A stretch of DNA of 64,000 nt. Origin: Caloranaerobacter sp050286925 (GTDB lineage Bacteria; Bacillota; Clostridia; Tissierellales; Thermohalobacteraceae). How positions within the stretch are numbered: the first letter of the stretch is position 1; every line of letters starts with the position of its first letter. The stretch is from contig NZ_JBFWFX010000001.1 of NCBI RefSeq assembly GCF_050286925.1, forward strand, positions 353,210 through 417,209. The letters run 5' to 3'. This document shows positions 45,694 to 55,062 of this stretch, in pieces. A program made the position numbers and the translations under genes. The notes beneath the pieces were generated by a model, which had not been told where the DNA came from, did not search any database, and was given only the letters and a program-made list of their open reading frames with translations.

Positions 45694-46890
45694 CTACTTT
45701 CTATAGTAACTTAAAACCTTATCTACTGCATAAACAACATCTTCTAAATCTTTATCACTCATCTTAGGAAATAACGGAAGTGTTATCATTCTTTCATATA
45801 ACTTTTCTGCGTTTGGACACAATCCTTTTCTGTATCCTAATTTTTGGTAATATGGATGATAATATACTGGTATATAGTGAACATTGACTCCTATATTTTC
45901 AGCTCTTAATGCTTCAAAAATTTCTTTTCTTGAAGCTTTAAATTTTTCAAGTTCAATTTGAATTACATATAAATGCCAACTAGAATTCGAATATTCTGCT
46001 TCAAATGGAATAATCACTCCGTCTATATTAGATAAATATTGATTGTATTTTTTAACTAGTTCTCTTCTTCTCTGGATAAACATGTCCAATTTCTTCAGTT
46101 GGCTTATTCCCAACGCACATTGTATATCAGTTATTCTGTAATTGTATCCTAACTCTAATTGCTCATAATACCATGAACCTTCTTCTTTATTAACCAATAA
46201 GCCTTTATCTCTAGTAATACCATGTGTTCTAAAAAGTTGAAGCTTTTTATATAGCTTTTCATCATTTGTAGTTATAACTCCACCTTCTCCAGTAGTTATA
46301 TGCTTTACTGGATGTAAGCTAAACTCTGTCATATGCGATATACTTCCGACTTTTTTGCCTTTATACTCTGTCCCTATTGCATGCGCCGCATCTTCTATAA
46401 CTATAAGATTATACTTATCCGCTAGTTCAAGTATAGAATCTAAATCAACGGCTTGTCCTGTATAATCAACCGGTATTATTGCTTTTGTCTTTTTAGTTAT
46501 TTTCTTTTCTATATCATTAACATCTATATTGTAAGTTTTAGGGTCAATATCTGCAAAAACAGGCTTGCCACCTTGATAAAGAATGCAGTTTGCTGATGCC
46601 GCAAAGGTTATTGGAGTTGTTATTACTTCATCTCCTTCTTTTATCCCTGCTGCAAAACATGCTGCATGAAGTGCTGCTGTACCGTTTGATACAGCTACTG
46701 CATATTTCGCACCAACATACTCTGCTACTTTTTTTTCGAATTCTATCACTTTAGGTCCTGTTGTTAAATAATCGCCTTTTAATGTATCTATAACTATTTT
46801 AATATCATTTTCATCTATCCACTGCTGTCCGTAGGGCAAAAACTTTTCCCTTAGTGGTTTTCCTCCATTTATAGCTAATGTATTAACCAT
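45694..46890 (-). CDS. pseC: UDP-4-amino-4,6-dideoxy-N-acetyl-beta-L-altrosamine transaminase PseC
   Basis: 398 residues, GGTGATAG upstream. DegT/DnrJ/EryC1 aminotransferase: VAVSNGTAALHAA, VIEDAAHAIGTEYKG, PLP-lysine region FSLHPVKHITTGEGG (Lys instead of the usual SxxK spacing, as in PseC), and GYNYRITDIQCALG. It adds the 4-amino group to the keto sugar from PseB. Confidence 0.94.
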   Translation of the reverse strand: MVNTLAINGGKPLREKFLPYGQQWIDENDIKIVIDTLKGDYLTTGPKVIEFEKKVAEYVGAKYAVAVSNGTAALHAACFAAGIKEGDEVITTPITFAASANCILYQGGKPVFADIDPKTYNIDVNDIEKKITKKTKAIIPVDYTGQAVDLDSILELADKYNLIVIEDAAHAIGTEYKGKKVGSISHMTEFSLHPVKHITTGEGGVITTNDEKLYKKLQLFRTHGITRDKGLLVNKEEGSWYYEQLELGYNYRITDIQCALGISQLKKLDMFIQRRRELVKKYNQYLSNIDGVIIPFEAEYSNSSWHLYVIQIELEKFKASRKEIFEALRAENIGVNVHYIPVYYHPYYQKLGYRKGLCPNAEKLYERMITLPLFPKMSDKDLEDVVYAVDKVLSYYRK

Positions 46891-46943
46891 TCTATCACCT
46901 ACTTTAATTTAACCTTCAAAAATATAATCTATATCTCTTCTTA

Positions 46944-47990
46944 TTACATTTCGTTTTTGCTTACCGCAACTTCTGACTTCCAGTTCTCTACCTTTGGCAT
47001 CAAATCTAATTCAACTAAAGCTTTTCTTAAATCTTCTACACTAAGCCATTCTGTATTATTACCTGAATTATATTCAAATCCTTCTTCTATCAATTTCCCT
47101 CCTGGTGTAAAATGTTTATCAAAATCCCACCATTCAAAATGCGGATAAATGATATAATGATTTTCGTATTCATATGTTGTTCTAGAATCATCTTTTGTAA
47201 TCATTACTTCATGTATTTTCTCTCCTTCTCTTATTCCCACTTCTTTCATCTTACAATCTGGCAACATAGCTTTTGCTAAGTCAGTTATTTTAAAAGAAGG
47301 AATCTTAGATATGTAAGTTTCTCCACCTTTTGATTCTTTTAAGGCTTTAAATACTAATTCAACACCCTCTTCTAGTGTAATCCAGAATCTAGTCATTCTA
47401 AAATCAGTTATAGGAAGTTCCTTTTCCCCTCGCTCTATTAAACTCTTAAAAAATGGAATAACTGACCCCCTACTTCCAGCAACATTTCCATATCTTACTA
47501 CTGAAAAAACTGTACTTTTACCACCTGAATAAGCATTAGCAGATATAAACAATTTATCTGATACTAACTTCGTTCCCCCATATAAATTTATTGGATTTAC
47601 AGCTTTATCTGTTGATAATGCCACCACTTTTTTTACTCCTCTATCTATAGCAGCGTCTATAACATTTTGAGCACCATGAATATTAGTCTTTATTGCTTCA
47701 AAAGGATTATATTCACATGCAGGAACTTGTTTCATAGCAGCTGCATGAATTACATAATCTACCCCATCAAAAGCTCTATATAATCTGTCTTTGTCTCTAA
47801 CATCACCTATAAAAAATCTCAACTTATCTAACTTATCTCTAAACTTCTGTTTTACTAACATTTGTTTATATTCATCTCTAGAATAGATAATTATCTTTTT
47901 AGGATTATATTTATCTAATACCATTTCAATGAACTTCTTACCAAAAGAGCCTGTTCCCCCAGTTATTAAAATTGTTTTATCATTTAACAC
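46944..47990 (-). CDS. pseB: UDP-N-acetylglucosamine 4,6-dehydratase (inverting) PseB
   Basis: 348 residues from GTG 47990 (MLNDKTILITGGTGSFGKKF), AGGAGG seven bases upstream; the frame to 48020 starts before this site. SDR Rossmann GGTGSFGKKF, catalytic region ALSTDKAVNPINLYGGTK, and AAMKQVPACEYNPFEA. It is the first enzyme and first gene of the pse operon. Confidence 0.95.
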   Translation of the reverse strand: MLNDKTILITGGTGSFGKKFIEMVLDKYNPKKIIIYSRDEYKQMLVKQKFRDKLDKLRFFIGDVRDKDRLYRAFDGVDYVIHAAAMKQVPACEYNPFEAIKTNIHGAQNVIDAAIDRGVKKVVALSTDKAVNPINLYGGTKLVSDKLFISANAYSGGKSTVFSVVRYGNVAGSRGSVIPFFKSLIERGEKELPITDFRMTRFWITLEEGVELVFKALKESKGGETYISKIPSFKITDLAKAMLPDCKMKEVGIREGEKIHEVMITKDDSRTTYEYENHYIIYPHFEWWDFDKHFTPGGKLIEEGFEYNSGNNTEWLSVEDLRKALVELDLMPKVENWKSEVAVSKNEM

Positions 47991-48179
47991 TCTATATCCT
48001 CCTATCCATATTAATATCAAAAATTCTTTTAAATATAGAAAGTACTAAAGTTATATATTTTTATTATAACATCGAACATCTTAGTTCTCTTTTATTGTAA
48101 ATATAATTTCATTACTTTTATCGGCATCTCATTTAAAATTCTTTAAAATAATAATTTTTAGATAGGCATTTTCAAAAGT

Positions 48180-48420
48180 TAAATTGCCTATCTAAAATTG
48201 TTAATAAAGATAAATACTCTCTTGAAAATGTAAGACATTCTAATGGTGTCCATTCTAATAGTGCTGATTTATGGATAGAAGTTGCCAATTATTTAGATGA
48301 AGCTTATGATATGGAAAAAATAGAAAAAAATACGTTTATTAAGAGATGGATCTAAGTGGATAAAGAAAGGATTTGGCTTTCAGAATTGCTTAAGTCTGTT
48401 CGTGGTGCTTAATTTCATAA
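48180..48420 (+). pseudogene. Remnant of an ISLre2-family transposase
   Basis: Plus-strand fragments in two frames. One reads NCLSKIVNKDKYSLENVRHS and SADLWIEVANYLDEAYDMEK; after a frameshift comes RDGSKWIKKGFGFQNC. The LW.EV..Y....YD then (G)DG..WIK.G pattern is that of ISLre2 transposases. No intact start, stop-free frame or terminal repeats. It lies in the 720-bp gap between flaG and pseB and may mark an old insertion at the edge of the glycosylation block. Confidence 0.6.
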
Positions 48421-48505
48421 CATTGTAGGGACTTTTTATATTTTTAAAACCTACAGTAGCTTGACACAAGCCCTTTATTTGAGTTTAAAATATTTATAGT
48501 TGTAT

Positions 48506-48586
48506 ATGGCATAGTTCTTACCTCCGTGCTACTTATTTGATTTGTTTAATAATTTTTATTTAACACAAAGTAAGAACTTATGCCAT
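48506..48586. repeat. Inverted repeat pair next to the transposase remnant
   Basis: ATGGCATAGTTCTTAC (48506-48521) and GTAAGAACTTATGCCAT (48570-48586) are inverted copies apart from one extra base, 48 bp apart. They could be the ends of a small non-autonomous element or a long hairpin. Confidence 0.5.
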
Positions 48587-48710
48587 TTTTATTTTTTAGT
48601 AATGTTACCGATTAAATTTCTATTTTTGCATAACTAAAGCTGTAATTTAAAGTATTTATTCAATTTTTATGATATATTAAACTTATCTTTCATATTTAAT
48701 TTACATTACC

Positions 48711-49100
48711 CTATCTTCTTTCATCTACAAAAATACCAGACATTTCCATGAATTTTGCAATCATATCTAAAATTTTTTCTGGTGGTATTTCTTTTATAAC
48801 TTCTTTTGTTTCCGTATTAATAACCTTTATCATAATCTCTTTCGTTTTTTCATGTATGCTAAATCGAACTTCACTACGTACTCCCAATAATTTCTTATTA
48901 GCATCTTCAATAGCTTTAATCAAAGCTCTTTCTCCGACTGACAATTCATAATCAGACTTATTACTCAAAGATAAGTCTCTATCAAAGTCAATGGCTGTAT
49001 TATTTACTTTTTCAATTTCGTCTGCACTATTAGCTCTAAGATTTTGATTTGCATTTTGAAAACCAATACTCATATCAGAAAAAGAATTTTGTATTCTCAA
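48711..49100 (-). CDS. flaG: FlaG family flagellar protein
   Basis: 129 residues from TTG 49100 (MRIQNSFSDMSIGFQNANQN), GGGGGAG six bases upstream. The C-terminal half is FlaG: VRFSIHEKTKEIMIKVINTE then KEVIKEIPPEKILDMIAKF. FlaG affects filament length in several bacteria. It has its own sigma-D promoter 38 bp upstream. Confidence 0.88.
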   Translation of the reverse strand: MRIQNSFSDMSIGFQNANQNLRANSADEIEKVNNTAIDFDRDLSLSNKSDYELSVGERALIKAIEDANKKLLGVRSEVRFSIHEKTKEIMIKVINTETKEVIKEIPPEKILDMIAKFMEMSGIFVDERR

Positions 49101-49137
49101 TACTATCTCCCCCTGAAAAATAATCTCTCTATAATAT

Positions 49138-49164
49138 GTATCGGTAAATACTATATATTGTTTA
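49138..49164 (-). promoter_or_regulatory. Sigma-D promoter of flaG
   Basis: Minus strand TAAA (49164-49161), 15-bp spacer, ACCGATAC (49145-49138). Confidence 0.7.
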
Positions 49165-49194
49165 GCAATTAATAACCACAACTCAAATATAATT

Positions 49195-50427
49195 TCAACT
49201 ATTTTTAATAAATATAGCCATATAAGCCATACTTATAAAATTATTTTGTTTTAATAGATTATAAATATGCTCAATAAATGAATTGTTATGTGCTACTACT
49301 TTAGTAAAAGATTGAATCAGTTTAATTATATGTTCTACATTAAAGTTTTCCTTATGATATCCCGCCATACCTATTAAGTGCATCTTAATAAGAGCATAGT
49401 TAATTACTAACATAACATAATTATCAAAAACTGATTCCTTTCCAGCCACAGGAAAGAGATTTTTATATATATAATCGACAATATAGTTTTCTAAGATATA
49501 CTCGTGCTTATCCATAAAAATCTTGTAATATCTTACATATGCTTCATTATATCTCTCTACTATTTCTTCTTCTTTTAAATTTTCAGTATATTGTATCCCT
49601 TCCAGAAATTCATTAAAACATTCTAAATACCTTTGATTATTTATTCCTAAACAAATTCTCTCATCTGCAAGCTCTTTTAAAATCTTCATTTGAACTGCTG
49701 GTTGTGGAGTAATACTTTTTATAGTATTCTTAAATATTCCTCTAGTAATCTTATCTACATAATATTCTATAAGTTGTGGAATTTCATTTATATTATTCTC
49801 TTCAATATATTTCTGAACTTTATCAAAAAACATTCCCAAAATAATAAGCCTTTCAGCAATACTGTAATCACGGCTTTTAAGCAGTTGAATGCTGAAAATT
49901 CTAAGGTCCCAGAAATATTTTTTTATACTTCCAAAAGCATCTACTTCTTTAGTGTTCAAAACTTGAATGATATTGCCTCTTTCTACTACTTCTTCTATCT
50001 GTTCAAAATCAATACCCTCAGAATTTAATAAGGCACGACGAGCTATCTCTGGACATGAAAGGGTAGCTGATTTTTCTAAAACATCATCTACTAAATTGTA
50101 AAATCTAGGATAGGTACTACATGTATCTGAAAGATAATCTTCTCCTAATTCTTTTTGTATAGTACATAATTTTTCTTTATCTAAAAATGGGCATATTTCG
50201 CCTTCATTCAACCTTATCTTGGCATAATAAAAATCATTAGGATTAGAACGATTGCGTGTTATATATTTATTTAAAAGATTCTTTATTTTTTTGTTTTTAC
50301 ACTTGTTATATTTTTTATAAGTCTTTTTATCTATATTAACTTGCCAACCAATACAGCAAGTATCTTCACAAGCTGACGCTATACACTTAAAATCTTTAAT
50401 ATATTCTGGTACAATAATTTCTTTCAT
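49195..50427 (-). CDS. fliB: Flagellin lysine-N-methylase FliB
   Basis: 410 residues, GGAAGGATA upstream. N-terminal Cys cluster CIASACEDTCCIGWQVNIDK followed by CPFLDKEKLCTIQ and DTCSTYPRFYN is diagnostic of FliB. It methylates surface lysines of flagellin. It lies in the modification block directly after the second maf gene. Confidence 0.9.
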   Translation of the reverse strand: MKEIIVPEYIKDFKCIASACEDTCCIGWQVNIDKKTYKKYNKCKNKKIKNLLNKYITRNRSNPNDFYYAKIRLNEGEICPFLDKEKLCTIQKELGEDYLSDTCSTYPRFYNLVDDVLEKSATLSCPEIARRALLNSEGIDFEQIEEVVERGNIIQVLNTKEVDAFGSIKKYFWDLRIFSIQLLKSRDYSIAERLIILGMFFDKVQKYIEENNINEIPQLIEYYVDKITRGIFKNTIKSITPQPAVQMKILKELADERICLGINNQRYLECFNEFLEGIQYTENLKEEEIVERYNEAYVRYYKIFMDKHEYILENYIVDYIYKNLFPVAGKESVFDNYVMLVINYALIKMHLIGMAGYHKENFNVEHIIKLIQSFTKVVAHNNSFIEHIYNLLKQNNFISMAYMAIFIKNS

Positions 50428-50476
50428 TACATATCCTTCCTTATTTATTAAATTTTCTAATTCAATTAAAGGTAAT

Positions 50477-51820
50477 TTAAATTATATATTTATCTATAAA
50501 TTCCTGTAATTTCATATGTTTACAGCCTTCTATATATGCACCACCTTCTGTGGCATTTATAAACTCAATATGCGGATTATCTTTTATCTTGTTCTCAATC
50601 CAGTATTTAAAACTTAACAATCCAAGTGTAGTATCTAAAATCTCACCATTTTGCCCTCTTATTTTTCTCATATTTGGAAGAGATTTTACCTTTTCTTCTT
50701 CCCCATACATATTCCCATCTGCATGGTGCTCTCCGTTTGTAAATGCCAAATCCTGTCCTATAAATACAATAGGATTGCCTCCAAACTTTATAGCCATATC
50801 CATAACAGCGGTAGCTACTGAACCACCTGTGTCTATTAAATATTCTGGGTTGTCTAATTTTGAACTTCTGTTTATTGCTACATACTTAGGCCCTTTATAT
50901 TTAGAAACTGTATAAGCACTTGCCGTATCTAAAAAAACTAAAGGTATGTCTAAATCTTCAAATCCTTCTATTTGTTTATAAGTTATAGGTTGTGGGTCTA
51001 TAATACAAAACATATCAGGTTTTACTCCAACCTTAAGTAAAGGTTTTAATGCCGAACCTACCGAAAATATAAATGCTTTCCCTTTAATCTTTTTAAGCAA
51101 ATGCTTGTTTTTGTTTAAAGAAGGTCCTGCTGAAACAATTATAATAGGCTTATTTTTATAACTATTAAACAAAACACCTATGTTCTCACAAACTATTTTT
51201 TTATTTTTTTCAAAATTATCTCTTAAAAGTTCTGTCCATTTTTCAGTTATACTCTTCTTCATATTCCAATCTTCTATAAGAAATTTAAAATATGGATATT
51301 TATTGGGTATTGTTTTAATAGAAGGTGGATATATTACAAATTTGTTCTCCTCTGATAATAAAGTCTTAAATTTTTTAGCAACCCATTTTTCATCATCTGA
51401 AATAATAAGTTTTAGCCTCTTGTCTGACAAAATATGTCTTAAATCATTAAGCTTGAGAGCGATTTTTAATACTTCCAAATTTAAATCTACTACATAAAGA
51501 ATATCGTCTATATCTAATATTTCTAATATTTTTTCTATATGATACCCAAGTCCAAATCCATAGATAATATTAATCTTTGACTTTTCACTAAACTGCACAT
51601 TAGCAAACCTTGCCGCTTCTCTCTCTGGATTGTATTTACTATGAAGAAGTGTAACTGTTTCCCTTATACCGTCATAGTCTCTGACTCTAAGCGTATATTT
51701 CCCATTTTTAGTTTCAATTACAGTATAGCTTTTATTGTCTATATTCAACTCTAAAAGCTTTTTATATAAAATATCATCATTCTTCTTGATTAAATCCAAA
51801 TTATCCTTAAAAAACTTCAT
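50477..51820 (-). CDS. Maf-type motility-associated glycosyltransferase (second copy)
   Basis: 447 residues. DUF115/MptE-like core with PIIIVSAGPSLNKNKHLLKK, KPDMFCIIDPQPITYKQIEG, FIGQDLAFTNGEHHADG and NATEGGAYIEGCKHM. Maf proteins transfer pseudaminic or legionaminic acid to Ser/Thr of flagellin. It lacks the C-terminal helical extension of the first copy (52183-54042). The three genes are spaced by two to three bases. Confidence 0.88.
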   Translation of the reverse strand: MKFFKDNLDLIKKNDDILYKKLLELNIDNKSYTVIETKNGKYTLRVRDYDGIRETVTLLHSKYNPEREAARFANVQFSEKSKINIIYGFGLGYHIEKILEILDIDDILYVVDLNLEVLKIALKLNDLRHILSDKRLKLIISDDEKWVAKKFKTLLSEENKFVIYPPSIKTIPNKYPYFKFLIEDWNMKKSITEKWTELLRDNFEKNKKIVCENIGVLFNSYKNKPIIIVSAGPSLNKNKHLLKKIKGKAFIFSVGSALKPLLKVGVKPDMFCIIDPQPITYKQIEGFEDLDIPLVFLDTASAYTVSKYKGPKYVAINRSSKLDNPEYLIDTGGSVATAVMDMAIKFGGNPIVFIGQDLAFTNGEHHADGNMYGEEEKVKSLPNMRKIRGQNGEILDTTLGLLSFKYWIENKIKDNPHIEFINATEGGAYIEGCKHMKLQEFIDKYII

Positions 51821-51823
51821 GTT

Positions 51824-52180
51824 TCACACTCCAATCGAAACAGATATCTTTTCCTTCCATTTTTCAAGAATCGGAACGATTTCATATTCAAGCAAATCAC
51901 TTAAAAGCACATAATCGCTGTTTTCAAACGCTTGAACCATTTCGTCAAAATGTTCATTCATATCTGTAATATTTATTTTTTCTTTCTGTATTTCAGAAGT
52001 AACTGTTATACCCTCTATAATCCAATTTATGCCATCTATAATATCAATCATATTTTCATTTGCCTTACCTTCATTACCTCCTTGATATAACTCTGCCGTT
52101 TTTGCAATGCCAGGTATTAGCCTTCCTAAATATATGTATAGACCTTTTAATACTTCCTTCATCTGTTCTCGTTTGTTCAT
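51824..52180 (-). CDS. Small helical protein between two maf genes
   Basis: 118 residues, helical (MNKREQMKEVLKGLYIYLGR), with ENMIDIIDGINWIIEGITVT and DYVLLSDLLEYEIVPILEKW. No Cys and no membrane segment. The two-to-three-base spacing to both maf genes implies co-translation. It may be a partner or chaperone of the Maf transferases. I do not recognise a named family. Confidence 0.75.
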   Translation of the reverse strand: MNKREQMKEVLKGLYIYLGRLIPGIAKTAELYQGGNEGKANENMIDIIDGINWIIEGITVTSEIQKEKINITDMNEHFDEMVQAFENSDYVLLSDLLEYEIVPILEKWKEKISVSIGV

Positions 52181-52182
52181 AA

Positions 52183-54042
52183 TTACATACTCCTTTCATA
52201 TTGTTCAAAATCCTCTATACATTCATCTATCAAAGGTATCACCTGTTCAATAGAATCCTTTATACCTTCATATAATGCATAACTTTTTTTCGCCAATCTG
52301 ATACCTTTTTCTTTTTCCGTTTCATTTGTATTTTCTCGAAATTCTTTTTTATGATATATTTGAAGCAATACTGGAGAAATTAAATGATATATCCCCATAG
52401 TCATCAGTTTATATTTCTTAATATCTTCATCTATCTCGTCTAATGTTTTTAAAATATTATTTATATCATGCTCCTTATTATCTCTGTAATACTCAAGCAT
52501 TTTTTTACTAAATTTAATCCCCAACATCGATTTTTTCTTGACTTTCATTAAATTCTTTCTAAGTTCTTTCAATCTCTTCAATGAATAAGTAATTTTTTCA
52601 CAATCTGAATGGCTATCGTCTGTATTTAAAAACCTTTCTGCAATGTTTGCTTCTTCAGTACAATACTTTTCTATTGCTTCTTTGAGAGTCATTATTTTTG
52701 TACCCTTTATTTTAGCCCCTCCTTCTGTAGCATCAATATACTCTTTTTCGGTATTTTTTCGAATATATAATTCAAACCACCTTAAAAAAGATAGCCACAC
52801 TTTGCTTGTATAAACTCTATTGCCATAAATATCTTCTATTTCTATTAGATCTTTACCTAAATTTTCATTATTGCCATCAAATTCATAGGTAGAATTCTGT
52901 GCATGAATTTTTCCATCTGTATATGCAAGATCTTGTCCTATCAATATTATCGGATTACATCCCATATAGTCAGCAAGACTTAAAGACATATTTGCAACAG
53001 AACCACCTTGAGAGATTCTATCTATTTTTTTGTATATTAGATAATTTATTAACTCTACACACTCTAGAACGTTTGAAAAATACTTTTTTCCTTTATATTC
53101 ACGAATAATATCACTTTGCGATATAACAGTAGTAACCAAAGGAAACTCTTTATCCAAATTCTCCTTTATTACTTCATAAGCACCTTTCCCAGGATCTAAT
53201 GATACAACTATATCAGGTTTTATACCATTATCCAATAGCGGTTTCAAAGTCCTTCCACCAGCAATAATTACTGCTTTCCCCTGCGCTTTTTTAAGCTCTT
53301 TTATGTTTTTATCTAATGACGGTCCAGCAGATACAATAATAGCTGGTACGTCTTTGAATTTATCTTTCAGAAGTTTAACATCATTTCCTTTAATAATCTC
53401 TTCTAAGTTTCTAAAAAGATTATTATTTAATTCATTAGAAAAATATTTCAAAGTATAAATAGAAACTTGAATATCCTCTATACACTCTTTTAACTTTTTT
53501 GCTGCTTTTTTGTAAATTTGGGGAAAAAATTTATCGTATCGAGAAAATACTAAAAACTCAATGTTACTTACATTTAATTCATTAATATGCCTATCATAAA
53601 ACTGACTTATAAGCTCAATATCTTTTCCTATAAAAAAGAAAACCTTCTCTTTTTTCATCAAATCTGTCCAATCACTAAGCTCTATTGATTTTTTAAAAAC
53701 AGATATACTAGGCTCTATTACAAGTATCTTATTGTTATCACCCAGTAATTTACTTAACTCAACAATATGATATCCAAGTCCCATACCAAATACTATAAAT
53801 AAAGTTTCATAATCATAATCTCTTATATTATCCACAAACTTTTTTGCCTCTCTTAACGGAGCATACTTGCTTGTTATATATCTTGATTGTCCATCAATAA
53901 CAATCTTTAAAGTATAATTTCCATCTTTCGCTTTTTCAACAATAACTCCTTCATCACATTCATCTGAAAGAATATCTATAATATTCTCTCCATAAACTTC
54001 TTTTAAAACTGAAACATTATTTTGATAAATTCGATTTTCCAT
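52183..54042 (-). CDS. Maf-type motility-associated glycosyltransferase (first copy)
   Basis: 619 residues, GAGGTGG upstream. Same MptE-like core as the second copy: AIIVSAGPSLDKNIKELKKA, KPDIVVSLDPGKGAYEVIK, LIGQDLAYTDGKIHAQNS and DATEGGAKIKGTKIM. A C-terminal helical domain (about 480-619) follows. It probably moves the pseudaminic acid product onto flagellin, encoded immediately upstream. A sigma-D promoter lies just before it. Confidence 0.9.
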   Translation of the reverse strand: MENRIYQNNVSVLKEVYGENIIDILSDECDEGVIVEKAKDGNYTLKIVIDGQSRYITSKYAPLREAKKFVDNIRDYDYETLFIVFGMGLGYHIVELSKLLGDNNKILVIEPSISVFKKSIELSDWTDLMKKEKVFFFIGKDIELISQFYDRHINELNVSNIEFLVFSRYDKFFPQIYKKAAKKLKECIEDIQVSIYTLKYFSNELNNNLFRNLEEIIKGNDVKLLKDKFKDVPAIIVSAGPSLDKNIKELKKAQGKAVIIAGGRTLKPLLDNGIKPDIVVSLDPGKGAYEVIKENLDKEFPLVTTVISQSDIIREYKGKKYFSNVLECVELINYLIYKKIDRISQGGSVANMSLSLADYMGCNPIILIGQDLAYTDGKIHAQNSTYEFDGNNENLGKDLIEIEDIYGNRVYTSKVWLSFLRWFELYIRKNTEKEYIDATEGGAKIKGTKIMTLKEAIEKYCTEEANIAERFLNTDDSHSDCEKITYSLKRLKELRKNLMKVKKKSMLGIKFSKKMLEYYRDNKEHDINNILKTLDEIDEDIKKYKLMTMGIYHLISPVLLQIYHKKEFRENTNETEKEKGIRLAKKSYALYEGIKDSIEQVIPLIDECIEDFEQYERSM

Positions 54043-54071
54043 TTAACCACCTCGAAGTCTTTCTAAATATA

Positions 54072-54098
54072 TTATCGACATACTTCGTCAATTTTTTA
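54072..54098 (-). promoter_or_regulatory. Sigma-D promoter of the maf-fliB operon
   Basis: Minus strand TAAA (54098-54095), 15-bp spacer, GTCGATAA (54079-54072). It lies between the flagellin terminator and the first maf gene. Confidence 0.75.
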
Positions 54099-54112
54099 AG
54101 TATATAATAATA

Positions 54113-54143
54113 AAAACCCACGATACATAGTATCGTGAGTTTT
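54113..54143 (-). terminator. Terminator of the flagellin gene
   Basis: Stem ACTCACGATAC / GTATCGTGGGT with one mismatch and a 3-nt loop, then TTTTTATTATT on the minus strand. Confidence 0.9.
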
Positions 54144-54148
54144 TGTTA

Positions 54149-54967
54149 TTATCTTAATAATTGAAGTACTCCTTGTGGTGCTTGATTAGCTTGAGCCAAC
54201 ATCGCTTGAGCTGCTTGATTTAAGATGTTTTGCTTAGTAAATTCCATCATTTCTTTAGCCATATCTACGTCTCTAATTCTTGATTCAGCTGCTTGTAAGT
54301 TTTCAGCAGCAGTATCTAAGTTCTTAATTGTATGCTCTAATCTGTTTTGATTTGCACCAAGTTTTGCTCTCTCTTTTGATACTGTTTCTATTGCAGTATT
54401 AATTGTATCTATTGCAGCTGTAGCACTAGCAGCATTTGACATTTTAGCATTTATACCTGATACTCCTAATTTTCCTGCAGTCATTGTTGCTATTGATAAT
54501 GTAATTGTCTGTCCTTTATTAGCACCGATTTGGAATGTTTTATTATTAAATGAACCTGTCAATAATTTTTGCTTGTTAAATTCTGTTTGAGAAGCAATTC
54601 TGTTGATTTCTGTTTCTAATTGCTGAATCTCAAGAGCTATTGCACTTCTATCAGCAGTTACGTTTGTATCATTAGCTGCTTGTACTGCTAATTCTCTCAT
54701 TCTTTGTAGTATTGCTTGAGTTTCTTGTAATGCACCTTCAGCAGTTTGAATTAATGAAATACTGTCTTGAGCATTCCTTGATGCTTGTTGTAATCCTCTA
54801 ATTTGAGCTCTCATTTTTTCTGAAATAGCTAATCCTGCTGCATCATCTCCTGCTCTGTTAATTCTAAAACCTGAAGATAATTTTTCTAATGATTTCGCTT
54901 GAGCATTAGTATTGATTTTTAATTGTCTATGAGCATTTAAAGCCATTAAGTTGTGATTAATTCTCAT
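54149..54967 (-). CDS. hag: Flagellin
   Basis: 272 residues from ATG 54967 (MRINHNLMALNAHRQLKINT), AGGAGGAG upstream. Conserved D0/D1: SLEKLSSGFRINRAGDDAAG and C-terminal SRIRDVDMAKEMMEFTKQNI ending QAPQGVLQLLR. The middle (about 140-190) is very short, so the filament lacks outer D2/D3 domains. Ser/Thr in that short variable part are candidates for glycosylation by the Maf proteins. It is controlled by sigma-D and probably by CsrA. Confidence 0.97.
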   Translation of the reverse strand: MRINHNLMALNAHRQLKINTNAQAKSLEKLSSGFRINRAGDDAAGLAISEKMRAQIRGLQQASRNAQDSISLIQTAEGALQETQAILQRMRELAVQAANDTNVTADRSAIALEIQQLETEINRIASQTEFNKQKLLTGSFNNKTFQIGANKGQTITLSIATMTAGKLGVSGINAKMSNAASATAAIDTINTAIETVSKERAKLGANQNRLEHTIKNLDTAAENLQAAESRIRDVDMAKEMMEFTKQNILNQAAQAMLAQANQAPQGVLQLLR

Positions 54968-54975
54968 ATTTTTCT

Positions 54976-55010
54976 CCTCCTTGAATTTTTTATTTTTTGG
55001 CATCCATGCC
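54976..55010 (-). promoter_or_regulatory. Likely CsrA-binding hairpin and SD site in the flagellin leader
   Basis: The minus strand has GGCA-TGGA-TGCC (55010-54999), a hairpin with GGA in the loop, the classic CsrA target. Twenty bases later the ribosome site CAAGGAGGAG contains further GGA motifs. Two such sites, one over the SD, is the layout of the B. subtilis hag leader. Confidence 0.6.
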
Positions 55011-55014
55011 TAAA

Positions 55015-55041
55015 TTCTCTACGTCGGCCGCCCGTAGAGAA
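55015..55041 (-). promoter_or_regulatory. Stem-loop at the 5' end of the flagellin mRNA
   Basis: 9-bp perfect stem TTCTCTACG / CGTAGAGAA with a GC-rich 9-nt loop, about 20 nt after the sigma-D -10. A 5'-terminal hairpin may stabilise this abundant mRNA. Confidence 0.6.
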
Positions 55042-55062
55042 ACTTTTTTCTTCTCACTATAA

